Shown: positions 17,276 to 26,425 of the stretch, in pieces | How the letters are laid out: every line of letters starts with the position of its first letter | Position numbering within the stretch: position 1 is the first letter of the stretch | From: Formosa sp030427735 | GTDB lineage: Bacteria; Bacteroidota; Bacteroidia; Flavobacteriales; Flavobacteriaceae | DNA: 64,000 nt | Direction of reading: 5' to 3' | Assembly (NCBI RefSeq): GCF_051200825.1 | Contig: NZ_CP195158.1 | Span: 372,001 to 436,000 of the forward strand | Notes under the pieces: model-generated | What the model was told of the DNA's origin: nothing | What the model saw: only the letters and a program-made list of their open reading frames with translations | Databases searched by the model: none | Program-made: the position numbers and the translations under genes

Positions 17276-20200
17276 TTAAAAATAAGCCTTTAGCTGTACA
17301 TTACCAGTGTGTATGGTGTTGCTGGTTTCGGTTTTTCGGCCAAAATAGCTGAGGTTTAAATCTAAAAACTTAGTTATTTTTTTCTGTGCCAAAACATGCC
17401 AAGTGTAGTTGGTGCCTGGTTGTAAACCTTCTAGCATTTGGTAGGCTACTGGGGTGTTGGCATTGCCATTAAAATGGTTAGAAAATATATTGAACTCGCC
17501 ACTTACTGCCGATTTCTGCATATTAGCCATAGTAAACGACGCGCCGTATTTTTGTTGTTCTAAAGTCTCGAAATTGCCTATGGTATTGCTTTTGTTGGTG
17601 TATTGGTAAAACACATCGAACCGCATGTTGTCGTTAAGAATGTATGTAAGCTTGGGGTTGAATTGATTTTGGTCTAAATTATAATTCTTACTTATATAAT
17701 TCTCGCTAAGGCTTTCGGTAGTGCTTATACTTCCTAAAAGGGTAATTAGCCAGCTGGTGGCAAACTTATGGTTGAAGTTAATTTGATGGCTTTGTAAATG
17801 GTTTTCTATAAACCCGATGCTGAGTATATTTCGGGTTTTGTTGTTTAAGTACGTGTACGACGTGGTGTAACGCTGTTTGCCGCGGTTGTAAAACAATACA
17901 TTTCTAAAGTTTAATTGAAGCCCTAAGACATCATCCGAATCGGTTTTAAACGGATTGATATCGAAATTACTGCCTGCTCTTCGTGTTTTGCGGTCTATTA
18001 AATATGCCGTCTGATTGTAAAAATGCGATAAAATGGTTTTGAATCTGGGGCTTGCTGTAGTCCATTGCTGCGGATTTAAGGTTAGGGTTTGGCTAAAACG
18101 GTTTTGGTGTGTTTTAATGTATACCTGGTTAGGAAGCAATACCCTAATGTAGGTGCCTTCGTCCTGAAATTGGGCCAATTCAAATTCTTCTAATTCTTGA
18201 ATGCCGTTGTTGTTATAATCTATCCAAGTGTAAGCGCCCTGGCCGGGTTCTACTTCTACATAAGTAAAATTCTGTTGCGGTAAGGTGCCGGAATTGGTTT
18301 CGTAAATGGTGTTCCAGAGTACGATGTTTTTAAACAGATTTTGGTTGTAAATGAGTCGGGAGTTTAAAGAGTTTTCGGTATCGGCATCAACAAATTTTAA
18401 ACTGCGATAATTAACGTAAAGCGATAGGTTGGTTTGTGTGTTTTGTATTAATCTAGAATCTAGATAATAGGTTTTAGAGGTGTTTACTTGCTGTAATTGT
18501 CCGTTTTTAATACTGTCGTTAACCCGGTGTATGTAACCTAGTTTTGCAAATACCTTGGTGCTGTCGCCTATACCTGTAAATACTTCGTAAGCTGTAAAAC
18601 GTTGGCTTTCGGGTAATAACGAATCGGTAATTTTTTGTTGTGATTTATTGTTTTCTAGGTTTAATTTTGCACCCACCCACGGAGTGCCAAAGCTGTAGGT
18701 AAATCGGTTGTAAGACCGTATAAACTTGGTGATGCTTGTGTTGGATGTGGCGTTTAAAATGCTAGATTGGCTATATACATTAAAGTTTTTTAATTGAAGA
18801 AATCCGTTTGCCACATGGCGATTCCCGTTAAAAGTATCGCGGTAGTTTAAATGCTCGAACTGGTAGTTAAAGAACAGGGTATTGCTGTGTTTTAGTTGTA
18901 AGCCACTACGCGCCAAAGTTTGGTCGCCTGTGGTGTTTTCTAAATTCCAGTCTCGGTTAAATTCGGCATTATACAAGCGCTCTATAGTTTTAAAATTCTG
19001 CTGAATGTAATCTACATCAGCAAAAGCATCTAAATGCCATAAGCTGTCTTGTTTTATAAGGTTTTGTTTTAGGTTCAGGCTTCCGGCAAAGCCGTCGTTA
19101 TTGCCATCATCGATATCCGAAAACAAGTTTAAATCGTTTTTACTGCCAGCACCTTCAAAATAAATACTGGTACTTTTGGTGGGGTTATATGTACCGTTTA
19201 TAACAGCTATTTGTAGTTTGGTTGGTGCTACCAATTGTGTAATTGGAGCATAATTACCTTGCGGCACGCCATTAATTGGTGTAACATATTCGTAAATATT
19301 AGTTATGGCCGATGAATTGGCAAGTATATAATCGCCGTTATTTTCGCCAACATTGGTAAAAGTTACGCTGTAAAGGTCGTCGTCTGGATTGTTCGAAAAC
19401 ACAAATACCTCCTGATTGTTAAAGGTATCTTTCTTGTATAAAATTCTGTTTTCATTATAGGATTCTGGGGTTGCCGAAGGACTTGTCATTTTCGAGCTAT
19501 CGTCTCCCGCTTGTGCTAATATGTCTACCTGTTCGGACGATAAATTTTGCTGTATGGGATTGTTTTTAGAATCGCTTTCGGAATACACAGTGGCGCCTAA
19601 AGTAAGAGTGTTGCTTTGGTAATGCCCACCACCATAACCTATAAGACGGGAATAATTGCGCTCGCTATATTGAAAATCGACAGTAATACGCATTTCCGAA
19701 GTTATAGGGAAAGTACTGTTAAAAATAAGCTCGCCGGCATTGTAATCTATAATATAATCGTTGTTTTCGCCGCGTTCTAACGCTACCCCGTTAACGTACA
19801 CGGTTTCGCTACCCGAAACAATAAGTACATACAATTCGTTATTGGGGCCTCTAAGTTTATATGGCCCTTGGTTGCCTTCTTGTGCAGTAAACTGAGTTCG
19901 TGTAAATTGCCCGCGTACCAGAGCACCAGCGGCAAAAAGATTGGTTTTGTGGGAGTCGTCTCCTAAAGTGGTGTTTACAAGTAGACCTTGTACACGTTTG
20001 CTAAAATTGGCAAAACGGGTGTTGGTATTTTGCAGGTCTATATCGCCGGCTCTAATATTCCAACGGTCGCTAAACAATTCTATAAATACCTGGTCGAACT
20101 CGTCTAAACGTTGCGAATAACCACTTTCTTGTAGTGGTATATTGGCATCTTGTATAGAAGCGCGAAGCGACACTTTATCGTTTAGCTTGCCTGTAATTTG

Positions 20201-20680
20201 TAAGTCGAGTTCGCTGTTTAATACCGAACTTTGGTTATTACCTACGGTAACGCCTCTGGAAATACTACCCGAAGTTGATAGGCCATCAAAAGGAATAAAA
20301 CTAGAGGTCGCTGTGGGTTGCGACAGTTTATATAATTTTTGCTGATTGCTGATATCCGATAGGATGATGTTTTCGTCTAACTGTTTATAGGTTTTTGTTA
20401 AAAAATCAGGGAATTTTAAATACGATATTTGTATAGAATCTTCGCTGATGGGTTGTTTAAGGTACAGCATGGCATTCGGAAAATCTACATGGTAAAAACT
20501 GCTGTCTATTGTTTGGTTTTGAAGCGTTTTAAGATGAAACCAATGCGGATTGATACTCACACTATCTATAACTATTGTGTCTGTAACGGCCATTGTTTTT
20601 GTTTTGTAATTAGAGTTGGTTTCTTGCGCTAAGGCAAAAAAACTCATACAAAAGCATATTACGGTGGCTATTAATTTCAT
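17276..20680 (-). CDS. Large outer-membrane beta-barrel protein of unknown function
   Basis: 1134 residues. A signal peptide (about 1-18, ending FFALAQ) is followed by a beta-rich region including a motif near residues 130-200 (STSGSISRGVTVGNNQ, LDLQITGKLNDKVSLRASI, FSDRWNIRAGDIDLQ). That motif recalls the strands of large Bacteroidota outer-membrane proteins that share a translocon-like barrel. Long alternating strands rich in Tyr, Asn and Thr continue to the C-terminus (NTIHTGNVQLKAYF). There is no plug domain and no CarboxypepD domain, so it is not a TonB receptor. I cannot assign a specific function. It stands alone, with gaps of several hundred bases on both sides. Confidence 0.8.
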   Translation of the reverse strand: MKLIATVICFCMSFFALAQETNSNYKTKTMAVTDTIVIDSVSINPHWFHLKTLQNQTIDSSFYHVDFPNAMLYLKQPISEDSIQISYLKFPDFLTKTYKQLDENIILSDISNQQKLYKLSQPTATSSFIPFDGLSTSGSISRGVTVGNNQSSVLNSELDLQITGKLNDKVSLRASIQDANIPLQESGYSQRLDEFDQVFIELFSDRWNIRAGDIDLQNTNTRFANFSKRVQGLLVNTTLGDDSHKTNLFAAGALVRGQFTRTQFTAQEGNQGPYKLRGPNNELYVLIVSGSETVYVNGVALERGENNDYIIDYNAGELIFNSTFPITSEMRITVDFQYSERNYSRLIGYGGGHYQSNTLTLGATVYSESDSKNNPIQQNLSSEQVDILAQAGDDSSKMTSPSATPESYNENRILYKKDTFNNQEVFVFSNNPDDDLYSVTFTNVGENNGDYILANSSAITNIYEYVTPINGVPQGNYAPITQLVAPTKLQIAVINGTYNPTKSTSIYFEGAGSKNDLNLFSDIDDGNNDGFAGSLNLKQNLIKQDSLWHLDAFADVDYIQQNFKTIERLYNAEFNRDWNLENTTGDQTLARSGLQLKHSNTLFFNYQFEHLNYRDTFNGNRHVANGFLQLKNFNVYSQSSILNATSNTSITKFIRSYNRFTYSFGTPWVGAKLNLENNKSQQKITDSLLPESQRFTAYEVFTGIGDSTKVFAKLGYIHRVNDSIKNGQLQQVNTSKTYYLDSRLIQNTQTNLSLYVNYRSLKFVDADTENSLNSRLIYNQNLFKNIVLWNTIYETNSGTLPQQNFTYVEVEPGQGAYTWIDYNNNGIQELEEFELAQFQDEGTYIRVLLPNQVYIKTHQNRFSQTLTLNPQQWTTASPRFKTILSHFYNQTAYLIDRKTRRAGSNFDINPFKTDSDDVLGLQLNFRNVLFYNRGKQRYTTSYTYLNNKTRNILSIGFIENHLQSHQINFNHKFATSWLITLLGSISTTESLSENYISKNYNLDQNQFNPKLTYILNDNMRFDVFYQYTNKSNTIGNFETLEQQKYGASFTMANMQKSAVSGEFNIFSNHFNGNANTPVAYQMLEGLQPGTNYTWHVLAQKKITKFLDLNLSYFGRKTETSNTIHTGNVQLKAYF

Positions 20681-21254
20681 GTGGTATTTAAACTGCTAAA
20701 CGCTTAAAATATTTTATGGGATCATCGAGATTTAAATATGCTTAAGCTAGTCTTGAGTTTGCCTGTAAGGATAATATTGTTGTTCAGTTTATAATTTTGG
20801 TTTAAATCTATTATTTTTTTTCAATAGCTACCTAAACGTTTTAAAGAATATGTGGTTTAGTAGTGTGGCTATGGGTATTGGATTTTAGGATAGTTTAGAG
20901 GGGATTTTGGCCTATTTATAAAGATATTGAAAATCAAGGAAGCAGTAAGGGTGAATGATAAAAATTTGTTTGAGGCCGACGGAAGGGAGGTTGAGTTATT
21001 TTTATCTGTGGCTGAGGGTTCCGTAGTATTTTCTTATATTTTTATAATACGCCTAGATTTTTTTGCTTCGTTTTTTCATCGATGGAAAAAATGAAAAATT
21101 ATATGTATTATTGAATTGATTTTTCTGTTAAAAGGCCTTTAAATAATGGTGTAAAAGTAACGCATTATTTATTTTAGCTGAAATTCTTAAATAATTAAAC
21201 AGTGCTTAAACTATAAAATGCAAGTTTAGGCATACTGTCTTGTAATATAGCAGC
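20681..21254. other. 574-base gap with a dispersed repeat
   Basis: A divergent region between the large barrel protein and exonuclease III genes. No ORF of interest. It contains the repeat at 20960-21098. The remainder is AT-rich and should carry both promoters. Confidence 0.5.
20960..21098. repeat. Flavobacterial dispersed repeat remnant
   Basis: It begins AAAAATTTGTTTGAG and ends in TTTTTTGCTTCG plus the near-palindrome TTTTTTCATCGATGG at about 21071-21091. The combination of a TTTGTTTGAG head and a TTTGCTTC/TTTTTCATC tail is one I associate with intergenic repeats in Flavobacteriaceae. The middle is degraded, with no coding capacity. Confidence 0.45.
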
Positions 21255-22013
21255 ATGAAAATAGTTTCTTATAACGTAAATGGTATTAGAGCCGCCATAA
21301 AAAAAGGCTTTATCGAGTGGTTACAAAGTGCAAATCCAGATGTTATTTGTTTGCAGGAAACCAAAGCCCAAAAAGAACAATTAGATTTAGAGGTATTCGT
21401 GGCCGCTGGGTATATTTATAATTACTGGTTTAGCGCCCAAAAAAAAGGATATAGTGGTGTGGCCATTTTAAGTAAAATAAAACCCGAGCATGTCGAGTAC
21501 GGTACCGGTATAGAGTCTATGGATTACGAAGGTAGAAATATTCGAGCCGATTTTGATGGTGTTTCGGTAATGAGCATGTATTTACCTTCGGGAACGAACG
21601 ACGATAGATTGGCGCATAAGTTCGAATACATGAATATGATCCATGAGTATTTAAACGAATTACGCGAATCGCACCCAAACCTTATCGTTTGTGGCGATTA
21701 CAATATTTGTCATGAAGAAATCGATATCCACAACCCGAAAATGAAAGGCGTTTCCGGATTCTTACCCGAAGAACGCGAATGGCTGGGGCAGTTTATAGAT
21801 AGTGGTTTTATAGATTCTTTTAGATATTTACATCCCGAAAAACAAGAATATTCGTGGTGGAGCTACCGTGCTAATGCCAGAGCCAATAATAAGGGGTGGC
21901 GTATAGATTACTGCATGGCTACTAGCCCCTTGCAAGACCGTTTAAAACGTGCGGTTATTTTGCCAGAAGCCAAGCACAGCGACCATTGTCCTATTTTAGT
22001 TGAAATAGAATAA
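21255..22013 (+). CDS. xth: Exodeoxyribonuclease III
   Basis: 252 residues. This is an exonuclease-endonuclease-phosphatase fold. The N-terminal signature is YNVNGIRAAIKKGF, metal-binding Glu in CLQETKAQ, catalytic Asp/Asn in GDYNICHEEIDIHNPK, and C-terminal His in KHSDHCPILVEIE. The family cleaves AP sites 5' to the lesion and degrades 3' ends in base-excision repair in the cytoplasm. The start is the ATG at the first conserved residue. It precedes an OmpA-like gene with a 24-base gap and may be co-transcribed, but the two functions are unrelated. Confidence 0.95.
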   Translation: MKIVSYNVNGIRAAIKKGFIEWLQSANPDVICLQETKAQKEQLDLEVFVAAGYIYNYWFSAQKKGYSGVAILSKIKPEHVEYGTGIESMDYEGRNIRADFDGVSVMSMYLPSGTNDDRLAHKFEYMNMIHEYLNELRESHPNLIVCGDYNICHEEIDIHNPKMKGVSGFLPEEREWLGQFIDSGFIDSFRYLHPEKQEYSWWSYRANARANNKGWRIDYCMATSPLQDRLKRAVILPEAKHSDHCPILVEIE

Positions 22014-22037
22014 TTAAAATCTAATCCTCTGTTTTTT

Positions 22038-22997
22038 ATGAAACGAATAGCCGTAGCAACCGTAATACTAACCAGTATATTCACTTCTTGTGTGTCGCCT
22101 AAAATTTACAAAGATTTAGAAGCTAGACACAACGATTTAAAAGAATTAAACAAATCGCTATCTGCCGAGAACGAAACTTTATTGGCCGATAACAATCAAT
22201 TAAAAACCGATTTAGAAAAACTGCAAGAGCAATACAATAAAGCCGTTCAAGAACGCGACGAGCTTCAAAATACGTATAATGCGCTAAAGGCCAATCACGA
22301 TGCGTTAAAGGAATCGTATAATGCTTTAGAGAAAAACAGTTCCGAAGCTATTGCTAAAAATGTTCAGCAGAACCGCGAATTATTGGCGCAGCTAGAAGCC
22401 AAAGAGCAGGCTTTAGCAGCAGAAAGCTCGCGTTTAGAACAGCTAAAAAACGAACTGGAATCGCGATCGCAGCGTGTTGCCGAATTAGAACGTGTTATCG
22501 CGCAAAAAGATGCCGCCATGCATGCTTTAAAAAATGCCATTTCGAATGCCTTAACCGATTTTGAAGGTAAAGGTTTAACGGTCGAAGAACGTAATGGAAA
22601 GGTGTATATTTCTATGGAAAATAAATTGCTGTTTAGCTCCGGAAGTTGGTCGGTAGGCGTAGATGGAAGGCGTGCTGTAGAGCGTTTAGGAAATGTTTTG
22701 GCCGACAACCCAGAAATCGCGGTGTTAATAGAAGGGCATACGGACGATGTGCCGTATAAAGGTAGCGGGCAACTGTCGGGCAATTGGGATTTATCTACAA
22801 AACGCGCCACGGCAATAGTTAGTATTTTAAGAGAGAATGCTAATATTCATCCAGAAAATTTAACAGCTGCTGGGCGTGGTGAGTTTGCACCAATAGCATC
22901 GAACGAAACACCCGAAGGTCGTGCTAAAAACCGAAGAATAGAAGTCATTTTAACTCCGAAATTAGATGAAATTACCAAGTTGTTAAACGAGATGTAA
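22038..22997 (+). CDS. OmpA-family lipoprotein with long coiled coil
   Basis: 319 residues. A lipoprotein signal (ILTSIFTSC, Cys16 or so) is followed by a coiled coil from about residue 25 to 170 with regular heptads (LKELNKSLSAENETLLADN). The C-terminal OmpA/MotB peptidoglycan-binding domain (about 195-310) contains IEGHTDDVPYKG, LSTKRATAIVSIL and GRAKNRRIEVIL. Known family role: tethering the outer membrane to peptidoglycan. The coiled coil suggests a spacer across the periplasm. An 18-bp perfect hairpin terminator follows. Confidence 0.9.
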   Translation: MKRIAVATVILTSIFTSCVSPKIYKDLEARHNDLKELNKSLSAENETLLADNNQLKTDLEKLQEQYNKAVQERDELQNTYNALKANHDALKESYNALEKNSSEAIAKNVQQNRELLAQLEAKEQALAAESSRLEQLKNELESRSQRVAELERVIAQKDAAMHALKNAISNALTDFEGKGLTVEERNGKVYISMENKLLFSSGSWSVGVDGRRAVERLGNVLADNPEIAVLIEGHTDDVPYKGSGQLSGNWDLSTKRATAIVSILRENANIHPENLTAAGRGEFAPIASNETPEGRAKNRRIEVILTPKLDEITKLLNEM

Positions 22998-23022
22998 ATT
23001 CTATACCTACAAATAGCTTAGT

Positions 23023-23085
23023 ACACATGCTAAATATCTTTTGGTTTGAGATTCAAATTACAAGATATTTAGCATGTGTTTTTTT
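23023..23085 (+). terminator. Strong intrinsic terminator after the OmpA-like gene
   Basis: A perfect 18-bp stem (ACACATGCTAAATATCTT at 23023-23040, complement at 23062-23079) with a 21-base loop is followed by six T. Confidence 0.85.
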
Positions 23086-23144
23086 AGTCAACTAAAAATA
23101 AATTTTAACTTAGAGGCAAAGTATCCAACATTACAATAGTTTAT

Positions 23145-25322
23145 ATGAGAATTTATTTATGGATGATCTGTTTGGTTGTGCTTAGCAGTTGTAATTCCAA
23201 GCCCAAACAATCAGATTATGTTGCTGCTAGCGACATTACCTTACAACATGAAGACGGTTATGTTGGAGATTCGCAATGTATGGCTTGCCATAAAGGTGTT
23301 TACGATACTTGGAAAGGGTCCGACCACGATTTGGCAATGCAAGTAGCCAACGAACAAACGGTTTTAGGAGACTTTAATAATGTTGAAACGACTATAGATG
23401 GCGTAAGTTATACTTTTAAGAAGGAAGGCGAGGCTTTTAAAGTTTATATAAAAGAGATAGACGGAAGCGAAAAAGAGTATACCATTAATTATACTTTTGG
23501 AGTAAGCCCTTTACAACAGTATTTAATTGATTTTGATAATGGCCGAAAACAAGTGTTGCGTGTAACTTGGGATGACGTTAAAAAACGATGGTATCATCAA
23601 TATCCTGGCGATGAATTAGATCCTCACGATTGGTTGCATTGGACAGAAAGTGCGCAGAACTGGAATACCATGTGTGCCGAATGTCATTCCACTAATTTAA
23701 AAAAGAATTACGATGTAGAAGCCGATGCTTTCAATACTACGTATTCGGTAATTAATGTAAGTTGCGAGAGCTGCCACGGTCCAGCCGAGCGACATGTGTA
23801 TTGGGCACAGCATATTCAAGATAGCACACACGTGGCAAACACGTATATCATTCCAGGAAAAGGTCAGTTTAGCCAAATGAATATGTGCGCACCTTGTCAT
23901 TCAAGACGTACTAAATTAACTCAAAACTTGGTGCCAGGTAAACATTTCGAAGACCAGTATATGCTTCAGGATATCTCGGATGATTTTTATCATAAAGATG
24001 GACAAATAGATGAAGAAGATTATGTGTACGGATCGTTTTTACAAAGTAAAATGTATCACGAAGGGGTAACCTGTACCGATTGTCACGACCCGCATTCATT
24101 ACAATTAAAAGCGCAAGACAATACCTTGTGTTTGCAATGCCATGCGCCAACGTATAATACTGTAGAGCATCATTACCACACGCCTGGCACCGAGGGTTCG
24201 CAGTGCATTAATTGCCACATGACAGGTACACATTATATGGGGAACGATTTTAGACGCGACCATAGTTTTAGAGTGCCTAGACCAGACCAAAGTGTTGCTT
24301 ATGGCACACCAAATGCATGTACGGGATGTCATGACGATAAAACCGACACTTGGGCAGCCAATCAGGTTGTGTCTTGGTATGGCCCGGTTAGAGCCGACCA
24401 TTTTTCTGATGATTTACTGTTAACTTATAAAAATAATCCAACAGTGCACGATTTGTCTAAGGTAAATCAGTTTGTCAATAATTTAAACTATCCAGCCATT
24501 GCTAGAGCAACAGGAATAGATAATATGAATGTTGCTACAGCAGAACAGGTTGAGGCTGTCTTAAAAAGTCTAACCGATCCGTCTCCATTGGTACGTTATC
24601 ATGCGCTTCAGAAATTTAGAACTATGAATCCGCAAGACCGTATGTCTGTAGCTTCAGAACATTTAAAAGATACCACAAAACTGGTACGTATTGGCGCTAT
24701 GCAGTTGTTGGCGGGAATAGAAGTAGAGGCGTTAAATGCTATAAATCAATCTACTTTAAATACAGGCCGTCAGGAACTGGAAACCATGTTATTTACCAAC
24801 GCCGATTTTTCTAACGGAAGAATGCAACTTGGTGATTATTTCCTTCAAAATAACGATTACGATAACGCCATTAAGCACTATAACATTACCCTTAAAAAAG
24901 ATAGTTTATTATTGCCAGTATACTCAAACTTAGCCACAACGTATAGTCTTAAAGGTGAAAGCGAAAAAGCGTTACAAGTGTTAAATATTTGGTTGAAAAA
25001 AGAACCGAAATCGGGAAGAGCGTATTACTTGAGAGCCTTGTTGCATTTTGAAATGAAACAAAATGAAGCGGCAGTATCCGACCTGAAAATGGCAATTAAG
25101 TTAAATCCGCAAGATACGCGTGCTATGTACAATTTGGCGACATATTACTATCAAAATCAGCAATGGAAAGCTGCAGAAGAAACGATTAATGCTGCGATAC
25201 AGCTAATTCCAGATAGTCCCGATTATAAATACTTGTTGGCGTTGATTTATCAAAATCAAGGGAAAATAGAGCAAAGTGCAAGAATTATGCAGGCATTACA
25301 AGCACAACGAACAAATACTTAA
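23145..25322 (+). CDS. Octaheme cytochrome c lipoprotein with C-terminal TPRs
   Basis: 725 residues. A lipobox at LVVLSSC (Cys16) anchors it to a membrane. Eight CxxCH haem sites are visible: CMACH (45-49), CAECH, CESCH, CAPCH, CTDCH, CLQCH, CINCH and CTGCH. They fall in a cytochrome c554/multihaem-like region with many distal His. After about residue 430 there is a HEAT-like helical stretch, then three to four TPRs (from about 560 to the end, such as LLPVYSNLATTYSLKGESEK). Haem attachment implies a periplasmic or extracytoplasmic location and an electron-transfer role. The substrate is unknown. It is followed 21 bases later by an aldo/keto reductase gene. Confidence 0.88.
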   Translation: MRIYLWMICLVVLSSCNSKPKQSDYVAASDITLQHEDGYVGDSQCMACHKGVYDTWKGSDHDLAMQVANEQTVLGDFNNVETTIDGVSYTFKKEGEAFKVYIKEIDGSEKEYTINYTFGVSPLQQYLIDFDNGRKQVLRVTWDDVKKRWYHQYPGDELDPHDWLHWTESAQNWNTMCAECHSTNLKKNYDVEADAFNTTYSVINVSCESCHGPAERHVYWAQHIQDSTHVANTYIIPGKGQFSQMNMCAPCHSRRTKLTQNLVPGKHFEDQYMLQDISDDFYHKDGQIDEEDYVYGSFLQSKMYHEGVTCTDCHDPHSLQLKAQDNTLCLQCHAPTYNTVEHHYHTPGTEGSQCINCHMTGTHYMGNDFRRDHSFRVPRPDQSVAYGTPNACTGCHDDKTDTWAANQVVSWYGPVRADHFSDDLLLTYKNNPTVHDLSKVNQFVNNLNYPAIARATGIDNMNVATAEQVEAVLKSLTDPSPLVRYHALQKFRTMNPQDRMSVASEHLKDTTKLVRIGAMQLLAGIEVEALNAINQSTLNTGRQELETMLFTNADFSNGRMQLGDYFLQNNDYDNAIKHYNITLKKDSLLLPVYSNLATTYSLKGESEKALQVLNIWLKKEPKSGRAYYLRALLHFEMKQNEAAVSDLKMAIKLNPQDTRAMYNLATYYYQNQQWKAAEETINAAIQLIPDSPDYKYLLALIYQNQGKIEQSARIMQALQAQRTNT

Positions 25323-25343
25323 CATCAAAAAAAAAGAGAGATT

Positions 25344-26378
25344 ATGAAATATACGACCTTACCACATACCGATATTAAAGTAAGTAAATTGTGTTTAGGA
25401 ACCATGACTTGGGGCAATCAAAACACAAAGGAGGAAGGTTTCGAGCAAATGGATTATGCTGTAGAACAAGGTATTAATTTTTTTGATACTGCCGAATTAT
25501 ATCCCGTGCCAGCCGAGCAGAAAACCTATGCTGAAACCGAGCGTATTATAGGAAATTGGTTTAAAGCAACGGGCAAACGTAAAGATATTGTTTTGGCTTC
25601 AAAAATAGCAGGTCCAGGCGATTATACAGCACACATACGTACAAAACCATTTCAAGAAGGCATTGCCGAAGCGATAGATAACAGTTTAAAACGCTTACAA
25701 ACCGATTATATAGATTTATATCAATTGCATTGGCCAGAACGCCAAACGAATACGTTTGGTATTCGCGATTATAAACACAACGATGCCGATGCTTGGAAAG
25801 ATAATTTTAACGAAGTCTTGCATGCTTTAGAACTTGCTATGAAGGCTGGTAAAATCAGGCATATAGGTTTGTCTAATGAAAAAGCATGGGGAACTATGCG
25901 GTATTTAGAAGAAGCCAAAATGCATAACAAACCACGCATGATTACCATTCAAAATGCGTATTCGCTGTTAAATAGAACATTCGAGAGCGATTTGGCAGAG
26001 ATTGCTATACGAGAAGATATTGGTTTGTTGGCGTATTCGCCAATGGCTTTTGGAGTATTGTCTGGTAAGTATGTAGAGGGCACTGCTGCAGCCGATAGCC
26101 GATTAAAGTTATTTCCAAGATTTGCAAGATACAGTAGTGTAAACTGTACTAAGGCAACTACGCAATATTTAAAAGTAGCTCAGGATCATGGTGTGAGTTT
26201 GGCGCAAATGGCATTGGCCTTTGTAACCGCCCAACCGTTTCTTACCAGTAATATTATAGGAGCAACAAAATTAGAGCAGTTAAAAGAAAATATTAATAGT
26301 ATTCATTTAGAATTGACTGATGCTATGTTGGATGATATACAAAAGGTACATGCAGAGATTCCTAATCCTGCCACTTAA
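25344..26378 (+). CDS. tas: Aldo/keto reductase, Tas-like
   Basis: 344 residues. The length and sequence follow Escherichia coli Tas closely: LPHTDIKVSKLCLGTMTWG, INFFDTAELYPVPAEQKTY with the catalytic Asp and Tyr, LASKIAGPGDY with the Lys, YQLHWPERQTNTFG with the His, and IQNAYSLLNRTFE. The family is NADPH-dependent and cytoplasmic; the physiological substrate of Tas is not established. Probably translated from the same mRNA as the cytochrome gene. A bidirectional terminator separates it from convergent RNase G. Confidence 0.92.
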   Translation: MKYTTLPHTDIKVSKLCLGTMTWGNQNTKEEGFEQMDYAVEQGINFFDTAELYPVPAEQKTYAETERIIGNWFKATGKRKDIVLASKIAGPGDYTAHIRTKPFQEGIAEAIDNSLKRLQTDYIDLYQLHWPERQTNTFGIRDYKHNDADAWKDNFNEVLHALELAMKAGKIRHIGLSNEKAWGTMRYLEEAKMHNKPRMITIQNAYSLLNRTFESDLAEIAIREDIGLLAYSPMAFGVLSGKYVEGTAAADSRLKLFPRFARYSSVNCTKATTQYLKVAQDHGVSLAQMALAFVTAQPFLTSNIIGATKLEQLKENINSIHLELTDAMLDDIQKVHAEIPNPAT

Positions 26379-26390
26379 AAATAGAGCAAA

Positions 26391-26424
26391 AAAAAGCCTT
26401 ACTTTAAACAAGTAAGGCTTTTTT
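26391..26424. terminator. Bidirectional terminator between tas and rng
   Basis: A perfect 13-bp stem (AAAAAGCCTTACT at 26391-26403, complement at 26411-26423) with a 7-base loop; T runs on both strands. It lies directly between two convergent stop codons. Confidence 0.9.
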
Positions 26425-26425
26425 A

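Noticed and set aside
22364..22810. 148-codon minus-strand ORF inside the OmpA-like gene
   Set aside because: Antisense shadow of a coiled-coil coding region; OmpA motifs are clear on the plus strand.
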